From contig WELB01000232.1 in NCBI GenBank assembly GCA_009602725.1, positions 193,804-205,839 of the forward strand: a stretch of DNA of 12,036 nt. The letters are read 5' to 3'. The DNA is from Spirogloea muscicola. Taxonomy: Eukaryota > Streptophyta > Zygnematophyceae > Spirogloeales > Spirogloeaceae. Below, in pieces: positions 1 to 9,400 of the stretch. How positions within the stretch are numbered: the first letter of the stretch is position 1; every line of letters starts with the position of its first letter. The position numbers and the translations under genes were made by a program. Under the pieces are notes generated by a model. The model searched no databases and had not been told where the DNA came from. It worked only from the letters and a program-made list of their open reading frames with translations.

Positions 1-396
1 GCCCCCGAGCCCCCCCAGGGACCTCGTGGGCGCCCCTATAGAGCGCCGCCCCCCCTATCCCGCCCGCGTGTCGTGGTCGAGCTCCCCCCTCCCCCGCCGC
101 TCTCTCGTGGGCCTGCTCGGCTCTCTCTCAGCACCGCCTCCCAGGGGCAGTGACGGCGGCGACCCAGTTCAGCCAGCAGCGCCGCAGCCCCAAGGCCGCC
201 TTTCGGACCGCAGGCCGCGCCTTTAGCTGGCTCTGAGCGGCTCTCGAGCGCCACCAGGAGCTGCCAATCTCTCCATCGAGCCAGGAAAGCCGCAGGGGTC
301 CACCAGGGTCTCGCAGACCTCGGCGGTGCCCGGAGTGCAGGAGCTCCGGCCAGCCCAGTGACTTTCAGCAGGCCCCCACATCCACCAGGACTCGCC
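1..396 (+). promoter_or_regulatory. Promoter / 5' leader of the EXORDIUM-like gene
   Basis: This GC-rich stretch precedes the first ATG of the EXORDIUM-like gene. Open frames on both strands here are alanine/arginine/proline-rich and show no family motif, so I read them as chance products of high GC. The bases just before the start (ctcgccATGG) are a good initiation context. I see no convincing TATA box. The transcription start cannot be placed from sequence. Confidence 0.5.
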
Positions 397-2984
397 ATGG
401 CCGCCAGGTTGAGGAGTAGCCTGGCACTGGCCCTCGTTGCGCTCGCGGCGCTCGCCGCCGTACCCACCGGCCAGGTGAGAGCTGGGCACCGGGACTAAGG
501 CTGCCTGAGCTGCGCAAGCGTTTCAACTCAGAGGTCACTGCGCACTCCTTGACCGCGCGCTCACGTTTGCCACATGCTGCTGCTGTCTCCCCAGACGCAA
601 GACGTGATCAGCGGAGGCCTTGGGAAGGGCCGCTCTGTCTCTGTCACTCCGAGTAAGCTCACTTCAAAACTCGCCGCTCGCTCTGGATGGTGCTAGAGGG
701 CAGAACGTATCTTTCAGCGGAGTGGAGCATAGGTGTCGAGGCTGAAGCACGATGCTCCATGTTGCAGTGCGGACAGCGGCTATGTCGAACCGCCGCCAGC
801 TCCAAGCGACGATCAAGGCGAGCCCGTCATCGGCCATCAAATACCACGGGGGCCGCGTCGCGACCGCACCCCTGACTGTCAACATTATCTGGTACGGTGT
901 CACCTCTTTACATCTCTGCACTGCAGCGAAAGCACTTCGTAGGCCATAAGCTTGGAGCCATTGTTTCTTGGATTCAGCACATAGCTGGTCCGCTTTACAA
1001 TGTCGGGCTGACACCTTTTATTGGCGAGGTCTGCTGCAGGTATGGCCCTGACTGGACGTCGGCCCAGACAAGCATCATCCTTGACTTCTTCAACTCCATC
1101 TTCACCTCTACGCACACTGAAATACCATATCCGCAGGTTGCTCCCTCTCTCTTACCCTCTCTCTCACTCTCTATGCTACCCATCCACATGTTTCCCGCCA
1201 CCCTCCGCCCCGAAGGTCCTTGTCCACTTTCTTCCCTTTGTCTTTGGGACATCGTCTTCTCCTTCCCATATCATTGGTCGCTTGTCTCTGCACAAGCATA
1301 ATTACAAGCACAAGTCTGGTTGTGTAAAATTAGGAGCGCGCTTGCACACACGGGGCCCCTGAGTCGTCATCAGCGAGTCTGATAGACTAACCAAATATGT
1401 GTGTCCAAGCGGTAGTGAGGTTTCCATGGAGCACAAGTCAGTGTTCTGACCTTTCTCAGGTGGATCGCCTTGCAGGTGAGGATCTGGTGGTACACCAACC
1501 GGCAGTACTACAACTCCAAGGGTGCCACCGTGACGGGTTGGATCAAGCAGGGGATTCAGTACAATGACACTGGGTCCTTCGGGCTCACTAATGTGAATCC
1601 TCAGGTGAAGGACTGCAAGACCAACTTAAAGACGCTATGCTCGCTGCATATCTTTGAGTTGTTGGCCGCCAAATCTTATCTGCCTGGCTCACTTCCATGT
1701 TGATGCCCTGTAGACCAACATGTTCTTGCTTGTGAGATAATAATTAGTGCCAGAATGAACAGCGAATGGCGCTAACACCATCTATGAGGTGGACGTCATG
1801 GCAGGCGATCCTGACTGACGCCCTCGACCGCGGCATCATCAAGCCTGACATGAATGCGCTGAACTTCATCCTCACAAGCCCGAGCGTGACCGTCCTTGAC
1901 CCGCTGGCCGGCACTTTCTGCAAAGACGTGAGCTCTAACGCTCTTCGTACTTACATGTTGCCTCCATCCTCTCGTGTTACACCAACAAGTGCATGCAGTT
2001 TAAGTGCAACTCTTGAGCTTTCACCAGTACATCTATTCTAAGCTGTATCTGAGCTCTGGCCGTGCAGTTTTGTGGTTTCCACAGCAACATGCTCTACAAC
2101 GGCGTAGATGTGGTAAGGAGCTCATGCTCAGCTTGACAAGAGTAGGGCAAGTGCTGCACAATCTGATCATCTATTTGAGTGCTGAAATTGAGGGCAATCT
2201 CCTGTGTATACTTCCTGGAAATTGTGTTGGCCGCAGCTGGTTGGCACTTGCCTAACATCGTGACACGTTGCCGAGCTTGCAGGTCTTCTCTCATGTTGGA
2301 AATGCCGACACGCAGTGCCCAGGGTAATTACGACTGCCTGACATATTATATTCAAAACCCAACATCTGGCAGCTACTAAGAGAGGGACTGAAAAGCCTGA
2401 AACTGACTGTGATTGACTGTCTATTCCCTAATACAGTTACGGCCTCTGCAATTGCCATCTTCAGCCAGAAGCTAACAGCATGAGCATTGATTCTGGGCTG
2501 CAGGGAGTGCTCTCTGGCGTACACCAGCACGCCCTCACCGAATGGCGATAAGGGTGTGGATGCAATGGTCAGCCTGCTTGGCAGCCAGCTGTCAGCGGTG
2601 GCCACGGACCCTGACCTTAACGGGTGGTATGACAAGAATGGCTTGGAGAGCGGCGACCTCTGCCAGTACACGTATGGCAAGATCCTGACGGACAGCAATG
2701 GGGCTGCCTACAATGCTAATGGCCTCTATGGAAGGTGATTGACTTAACATGTCACTGAATCTCAGCATAGTGCCATGCTACCTTCACAATATAAGTCCAA
2801 CAAGTACTGACCTTGCAAGCTTTGTATGCGGTCGAAGGGCTGCCGAGGATGACATGATTTGTCCACACTGCCCTTCGAGCAACTGCTTTTGCTCAGAAGC
2901 CTGAACTATCTTTACTTGGTGTGCAGAAAGTACCTCATTCAGCAAGTTTACAGTCCGCTCAAGACTGTCTGCACGATGGGCTGA
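397..2984 (+). CDS. EXORDIUM / phosphate-induced-1 (PHI-1) family secreted protein, 10 exons, complete
   Basis: Exons: 397-474, 595-652, 768-891, 1040-1136, 1476-1604, 1805-1927, 2068-2112, 2283-2323, 2504-2734, 2927-2984. Together they make 984 bases, or 327 residues plus TGA, and every junction keeps phase. Plant EXORDIUM proteins are about 310-320 residues. Residues 1-24 form a signal peptide (basic start, then an Ala/Leu core). The domain opens with KYHGGRVATAPLTVNIIWYG (70-89). It continues with an IILDFFNSIF helix, an IWW motif, and FILTSPSVTV followed by FCKDFCGFH (200-208). Then come VGNADTQCPGEC (223-234) and the C-terminal SNGAAYNANGLYGRKY (296-311). These blocks match the family in order and spacing. 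A sequon lies at N149-D-T. In land plants the family is apoplastic, brassinosteroid- or phosphate-responsive and tied to cell expansion; the biochemical activity is not established. Most donors are ordinary; the one after 1136 is GTTGCT, the weakest junction. The algal role (wall or surface protein) is inferred. Confidence 0.93.
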
Positions 2985-3566
2985 CATGTGTCCCACCTAC
3001 TTCCCCACCCAAGCAACTCCCTATTAGCGAATTGTCTCACTAAACTCACCAAATTCAAGGCAATTCAGTGGCAACTTGCCACCTGTCCCTCAACAAAAAC
3101 CCAATAGTTTACCCACAGGAATCAAGGGCATACATACTGCCACGGTGACCCATATGACCATAGATTGGGTGAGGTGCACAGCCCACGAGCTCCACAGGAA
3201 TTGGCTTAGCATGCCTCCGTGGCATTTTTTGAGTGGCTCGTGCTTGTACTTGCCTCGTTGGAAGAGTTCAAAGGGTGTGTTGTTGCGTCGCAGACGGGGT
3301 TTTGTCCTGAACTGCACAATACGTGTAGGCAATGTGTCTGCCCTTTTCCACTTGTCAGACCTGTACAGACTGACATCATTTGACATTCTCGACAGTGTTT
3401 GTTACTGCTACACTGATTACATTTTATTAATTACTGCTGAGACGAAAATATTCAACCCTTGTCATCATCTTTCATGACCATAAGGCAACAACTTGATTCT
3501 CCCCCATCTTCATCTGGACAATGTAACATGATAATCTCTACTACTTGAATGTAAACGTGCAATAAA
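2985..3566 (+). terminator. 3' UTR and probable poly(A) signal of the EXORDIUM-like gene
   Basis: After the TGA at 2982-2984 the base composition becomes AT-richer. TGTAA, the poly(A) signal known from green algae, occurs at 3522-3526 and 3550-3554, and an AATAAA follows at 3561-3566. The second cluster is the best candidate 3' end, giving a UTR of about 580 bases. The open frames crossing 3076-3477 on both strands match no family I know. The exact end is inferred. Confidence 0.45.
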
Positions 3567-4010
3567 CAATAATCCGATACAACCATTCCCAACCAAGGTC
3601 CCTTGCCACAACCCCAAGTCCCAAGTACTCTTTGACCACCTACATAATGTCACACAATGCAGTGTGCAACACTCTGAGGAATCCAACATCTCTTTCAAGC
3701 ATTATGAGCAGCAGTTAATCAGCCACGTTTTTAATTGTCAAAAACAAGAACAAATTCGAAGACTACCTAACAACTACTTTGAAAGTACGAATAGTCACAC
3801 CAATAACAATTGACATTTGTCTTCTATAACTGACTTTTTAATGCTAAAGACAGACCAAAATTGCTGAAGAACATGTGCTGAAGAACATGTTGTTATCATG
3901 TGTCACAACAATGTGCCAATGTCAAGTGTACAAAACCATATGCTACAAACGTACAACTACTGTTGCCAATGAGCCTTCGCCCAAACAATATATGTCTGCA
4001 GATGCTACAC
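3417..4010 (-). terminator. 3' UTR and probable poly(A) signal of the minus-strand gene at 4011-5824
   Basis: Downstream of the TAG at 4011-4013 on the minus strand, the first close pair of poly(A)-like signals I see is AATAAA (plus-strand TTTATT 3423-3428) followed by TGTAA (plus-strand 3417-3421). That would give a UTR of nearly 600 bases overlapping the opposing 3' UTR by about 150 bases. No coding exon is evident within it. Placement is inferred from motifs only. Confidence 0.3.
3863..3890. repeat. Perfect 2 x 14-base tandem duplication
   Basis: The unit gctgaagaacatgt occurs twice head to tail (3863-3876 and 3877-3890). It lies in the non-coding convergent 3' region and is most simply a recent slippage duplication. 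Confidence 0.85.
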
Positions 4011-5824
4011 CTAAATATCACTCCTGGCCGGTTTGACGGATGCGTATGCAAACTCCTGCAGCATTCATGTTGTCAAGCCAATTCAGTCAATATACCTAAC
4101 AAACTCAACAAGTTCAATAACCTTAATAACCCACGGGACTCTACATGAACCACGGGAATGCAGGACCCTACATGAACCTCGAAGTATGATATTGATTTCC
4201 TATATATCAGCTGTGAAAATCAAGTACAATTACTCGCTCATCGAAGATAAGAAGCACAGAATGCTTCGATGCAGAGTCGTGATGGTCACACAAACTGCTC
4301 CAAGGTAGAGGACCAACGTATGCACACTACAATGAAGTATTGCAATCTCAGACTGGATGACAATGACCGGAAGAGCAAAGCTTTTGACTGTGAGGGCAGA
4401 ACCAAGGGTTGCAGACACAAAAGTGGACAATGCCCATACCTCCGGTGCAGGAATCCAGTCATTTGTAGCAGGGTTACCAGTTCCATGTGGTGCTGGTTGC
4501 ACCTTCCCATCCGCCAGCACGAAGTCAGTGTTCATCTTGTCCATGTGAATGAAACCCGTACCCGTCTGCAGAGATCATGACCCGCATCAAAGGGTTAAGC
4601 AGCCAAGTCCCAAGACAACAAGAGCGAGACATTGAGCCACTAACTGCAAACGGGGTCTTGGAAGAGCCTAGGTTGCTGGTCACCGCATGATGAGACTCGT
4701 CCTTGGATCGAGAACTGTAGTACTGGTTCTCGACGTGCTCCTCTTGAGCCTCAGGAGGAGAATCTTCAGGAAAGGGCTGCAGTGCAATGATAGAGACTAG
4801 CCTGCATCATTGAGCTGGCCCTGTACCACGCAATGAAGCTAAGCATGTACTGCAATAAAAATCAAGATCTTGCTAAGTGGAACCCCTCTAAAGCCACAAG
4901 AGACAGCTTGTTGTCTACGACAAGGACAAGGTGCCAAGCACAAGTACAAAGTGGTCAAGCACTCACAGGGAGTCCTGCAGCTTTCAGTGCCTCATATTTC
5001 TTAAGCTCTGGGGGGATGTTGGGTGCGTCAAAGGTGGTGTTGACAATGTCCTCCATCTCACTGCGGCTAGGTTTCAGTGGCCTGTGCGGAGCCTCCGCCT
5101 TGAAGTAAGCCTCAACCTGCCAGGTACAGTAACAAAGAAATGTACGTAACAGGTTAAGTAATCTTCAAGCCAGATCATGACACGTAATGAGCTCTTTCAG
5201 CTCAACTGTGGATCTGACTCCATCCGTGTGAGTCCTTCAGGCAACACGCAAATACTGGATAGCTGGACCTACAATTGTGTGATCGGCAGGTCCTGTCTGC
5301 TTGGCTCTATCTAGGCTTAAGGGAGTTGCTGTAAGGTAAGGGCAAATGAGCTTGCCCTTAGACATGGGCAATAGCTGAATGGTGCAAGTACTGCCAGAAG
5401 CATGGAGAATGAGAATCTCCAGAGCGAACACTGACAAGAATTCTAGACCCACAAGACCAAGCCAGTCCAGATGCTGCACATGTATAGCCAAAATGCAGCG
5501 TACAAGCTAGAAGGCTCACAGGGGCCCCTGCCGGCCACAAGAGTGCGTCTAACGAGCAGCCCAGACGCATGCGGCAGAATCACGTCAGCGGCGCTGGAGC
5601 TTCGACCGAGTGAATGGCAGCTCAGCCAGCGAGCGCGCGGGAGGCTGGCCTGACGAGCCCTGATGGTGCACTGCCACTGTCCCGCAGGGGGATTCGGGGC
5701 GCCGCACCTTGGCGAGCGCGGCGGCGCGGTCCTCGTCCAGCACCGCCTCGTCGCTGCGCGCGGGCTTGGCGGCGCCGCCTCCGCCCCGCGCCTNGCTGGC
5801 GGCGGCGCTGGCGGCGGCGGCGAG
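4011..5824 (-). CDS. Unrecognised small protein, five in-phase exons, 5' end unresolved
   Basis: Exons on the minus strand, in coding order: 5824-5708, 5116-4967, 4776-4684, 4565-4440, 4055-4011. All introns are phase 0 with consensus-like donors (GTGCGG, GTGAGT, GTGACC, GTATGG) and CAG acceptors; together they code 176 residues and a TAG. The protein begins with a low-complexity Ala/Gly stretch typical of an organelle-targeting peptide. An acidic helix (SDEAVLDEDRAAALAK) follows, then VEAYFKAEAPHRPLKPSRSE, a helical segment ending PPELKKYEALKAAGLP, and an acidic Pro/Glu linker. The rest is YYSSRSKDESHHATGTGFIH, then MDKMNTDFVLADGK and a short tail EFAYASVKPARSDI. There is no membrane segment and no catalytic motif I know. 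The regular phase and non-repetitive composition argue for a real gene. The CAG|CTC acceptor before 5824 means a first exon lies upstream. The function is unknown; plastid or mitochondrial targeting is inferred. One unread base (N, 5794) sits in the first exon. Confidence 0.75.
4135..4178. repeat. Imperfect direct repeat, 17-base unit
   Basis: gggactctacatgaacc (4135-4151) recurs as aggaccctacatgaacc (4162-4178) with two mismatches, offset by 27 bases. Both copies lie in the last intron of the minus-strand gene (4056-4439). No function is suggested. Confidence 0.7.
5117..5707 (-). other. Intron of the unrecognised minus-strand gene (591 bases)
   Basis: This is the longest intron rebuilt in the window. 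Open frames inside it, such as those around 5237-5570, lack family motifs. I see no repeat array or RNA gene in it. The donor is GTGCGG and the acceptor is CTGGCAG. Confidence 0.6.
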
Positions 5825-6489
5825 CTGAGGAGAAGACTGGAGTCTGATTGGGCGATGAAAGGGCCAGAGTGGCCAAGTACAATGGAAAGTGGCTCTCCCG
5901 GTGGCTAAAAGCTATTCGCCCCATTGAAGAAGGTAGCTGAAGAGGGCAGCCCGAAACGAATGGATACGGATAGAAGTGGAGTGTGTCGTGAGTAATGGCC
6001 AACTACTAAGGCAAACACGTCGACAGATGTACATCACCGGCTGCTGAAAGGGGGCAGGCAAAGGCAAAGGCCAGCCCCAACAGGATGGACAAGGTATGTC
6101 CAGCAGAAGGTTATGGGGTGATGAGCAGGCCTTGCCCTGCCAGCTTACAGAGCGACAAGCTCCCAGTGGCCAGCATTGGGGTGGTTCGCCACAGTCTGGC
6201 AGCCAGGGCCGAAGATGTCTGTCAGCCTGTTTGTCAGAGCTGGTCGCCCAGTGCCCAATTAGCCAGCTGACCTCGTCACTTACCAGAGACCTTGACCTTG
6301 TGTAAGCAGTTCGGGACGTAGGGTGCTGCGCCCTTGAATCAATAAGGAAAGAAAAGACACCAGATCCGAAGCTGAGGGGACAAGGCTGGACTAGGAGTCA
6401 AAAAAAAGACAATCAGAACGGACGCTACTACCACCCTGTGGAGCTCATTATGTTACCAGCGGGTACCAGGTGCTCGAAGTGCGACAGCA
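5825..6489 (-). other. Spacer: GT61 3' UTR plus unresolved 5' end of the minus-strand gene
   Basis: The two minus-strand genes are arranged head to tail across this 665-base stretch. Reading the minus strand, there is a strong donor-like site (CTCTG|GTAAGT, near 6284). Another lies at CTCT|GTAAGC near 6150, which also spells TGTAA and could instead be the GT61 poly(A) signal. A pyrimidine-rich acceptor (CCCTTTCAG) sits near 6046. ATGs at 6176, 6034 and 5924 are possible starts, but none joins the 5824 exon cleanly in phase without assumptions. The missing first exon is probably here; I do not choose one. Confidence 0.4.
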
Positions 6490-9400
6490 TTATACCCGTG
6501 CCGACCACAGCCATCGCCATGACCTGCTTCCGGCTAAAAATTCCTCAACCACTTCCACTACATTGACTATGGTGTCCTTGAATTCAGCTGCATCTACTTC
6601 AGTGATGGACCTGTCCCTTATGCAGAACAAGCATTCACGGCTTCTCAGGCACTGGGCGTTTGAGATGACTCCCACGAGATTCCGGTCCCAGCAATCGTCA
6701 ACATACGATGCTTTGCTGCGCTGCGTATTTGACCAGCTGTAGTATGCAAGGCCTGACCGCTCCGAGATTCGCTTGTACTCTGTGCTGGAGAAGCGATACG
6801 GAAAGAGCTCCAGCACCGTGCTACCTCGAGGCATGAAGATGGCATTGCTCAGAGACGCCCCATGCATGGACACGTACAAGACAGTCCTCTGCAGACAACG
6901 CAAACAACCACCTCTCATGAGTTGTCATCCATGTCTTTACGTAATATTGTTGAAATCTGAGCTTTCACATTTACACTGTAAGAGTCAGAACAAGACCCAG
7001 TACCCTTATTATTCCCCTCCGAGCCTCATTGATATCGTCTCATCCACACTTGACAGGGAGTCTAGCACACTCGTCTCTATGCTTACATGCAGGGTACACC
7101 AGATCTCAGGCGCTTCTGTTCTTAATATAGGAGACTCGCACACAACCTCATCCTCGACATCAAGAGAGCCGAAGGACCGCGGCTGTATTGGGCTTTCTGG
7201 GACACCGCAAGCGCGACTTTCTGGGACATTTATGTACAGCTTCTGCCATGTCTGACTGAATGCTGCTAACCATGAGAGTGGCCATGCGCTGTATTGGAAC
7301 TGATGCACTGTATTGGACAATCCAAAATTCTGCAGCATTACCTGCATTGTGGCAACTTGTTGAACAAAGTTCATGTCCCCCATCGTCACAACTCTCACAG
7401 GGAGATGCTGGAAGACCTCGCGGAGGACTGTGAGGAGCTGCCATCCGTTGACTACTGTCCTCTGATTCTTCCTATCCTCAACCGTGATCTGCCAGTCTGC
7501 AATTTAAGTGCATGTACATTAGCTGCAACTTCATTTGCCAGAGGTTCAATTTACACGGAGCCTTTCCTTTGATCGAAAAGACGGCACAACCCACTTTTCT
7601 CCACGCTGTCCGGTTGCTTGTAAATCATGCATAGATGGCCAAGCAGAGAGCGCTCTGATTACTAACGATATACATTATTAAGTGCAAAAGCGGCTGCATT
7701 GATGCTTGACTAATCTCTAAATGGACAGGTGTGACTTAAGATGCTGCAGCAAGATGTTCCAACAGGACTCTGATTCAATTGGTCTAACCCAATGGGTCGG
7801 AGATGTTGGCCCACTTCCTCCCCTCCCCAGCCTTTGCCCGCGGAGCCAGGTTCCGCTGCCTCACTACCTCCTCCGCTGCCAACCTCCGGAGAGCATCAGC
7901 GCTTTCATCTGCAGCATCACCGAGCACCAAAGATACACGTCAGGACTGTCAGACAGGGCGGTCGTCACTAGCCAAGCCGAAGACATGCACTGCAGGATGA
8001 GATGCAGGTGAATGGTTGTTCCACCTGCTCCGGTCATCAAGCCCGAAATGCAGATGTTGCTATCAGCACTTCCAACTTGTCCAACATCAGAGATGCCAAG
8101 ATTAGAGCAGGAAGTGCGGGACTATTGCCCTTTACTCTCAGAGAGTTTCAGAGCTGACCCGTGTGCCTCTGGCTTAAAATGAATGCTACTTTGTGGAAGC
8201 AGACAGGCTCCCCCTACAAGACAACCGGTGGACAAAGTCGTTCTCAGTCCTTGACCAACACAAAATCTTGACACCTCAGGAGTGATGCACCCTTCTGGAA
8301 CCTCTGAAAAATTGTGAGGAGCCCATAATAACTGCAACTTCGTCTTGTACTATATATGCACCAGCAGATGACAAGTGTGTGTAAACGACTTGCGAGTTAA
8401 GCTCATCAGGTGCAAGGGCTGGCATCATGGTCAAGGCGGCAGCTTATAGCAAAGTGTTTATAAGACTATTTGTATCATCTTATTGGCACTGCGAGAGTCT
8501 GGGCAAGGCATACAGTCAAGGAGCTTTTGACAGCTCCAGCAGCAGGTCACCTCTTGGCGGCCAGCAATGAGAGTGGCGCCTGGCCCCAGGACTAGGCGGA
8601 CGAGACTTGCGGTCCAATTGCACCTCACCTCCTGTGTGCGGGGGAAGCAATCCAGGACAGACTGCAAGAGGTCAGGAAGAATCGGACCTGCTCATCCGAA
8701 CTACTATGCCTAGGCCTTCACTCAGCAGATTAACAAGTCAGCTTATTGACTTGTACACTTGTAGTATGTAGATTATGTAGTATATGGAATGTAATAGCCA
8801 AGGAAAGTGGTTGTTGAAGTGCAAGATGTAGCATAAGTAATTAGGTGAGGCTGTGGGCACCAGACTTTGTCACTGGGGAAGAAGGCTGCCGACCCCAGCA
8901 GCGGGAGGAGGGAGACGGCGGCAGCAGCGCCGGCGCCGGCTCGCGGCACTGGCGGCGGCTGCAGGCGCAAGGCAGCCTCGAAGAATGGGACTGCGCCCTC
9001 GCCAAAGTGGCCTATGTGGCTGGCCAATGGTGGGCCCCCAGCAACATCACAAGTATTAGCAGTGGCTAGAGGCCAAGTTGCTTAGCCAAACCTGATGGCA
9101 AGACGAACCCAAACCTTGGCCTTGCTTTCATATAAGTACAGCTTTATTTTGGATCGTCTGATTTTTGTTTGTGGACGCTGGCTCCCACCTGTCAAATCGG
9201 CTCACAATGGCCAGGTTGATGGGCTCCAGCCGTGATCTGCGCGCCTGGCGTAGCAGCTTCTGGCTAGTGGAGCTGCTCGAGTTGACATACGCCGCCAGCC
9301 CTGCAGCAGCAGCGCCGTCGGCATGGTGGTGAAGAGGCTGCGACCGACTCTTGTTGGTGTCCTGCAGACACTGCGAGCTCCTTGCGGTTGCTCCCCCAAG

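Noticed and set aside
36-467. Minus-strand 143-codon open frame at the left end
   Set aside because: It overlaps the EXORDIUM-like first exon, is Arg/Ala/Gly-rich and has no motif; an artefact of high GC.
3090-3386. Minus-strand 98-codon frame with a basic stretch (FRTKPRLRRNNTPFELFQRG)
   Set aside because: It looks protein-like at first, but lies in the opposing 3' UTR and has no exon in phase with it. The minus-strand gene already ends convincingly at 4011. No family is recognised, so I leave it out.
3076-3477. Plus-strand 133-codon frame
   Set aside because: It lies downstream of the EXORDIUM-like stop in AT-richer sequence, without motif or supporting splice sites; probably 3' UTR.
7721-8011. 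Plus-strand 96-codon frame
   Set aside because: It is antisense to GT61 exon 7789-7908, whose minus-strand frame joins in phase to the neighbouring GT61 exons.
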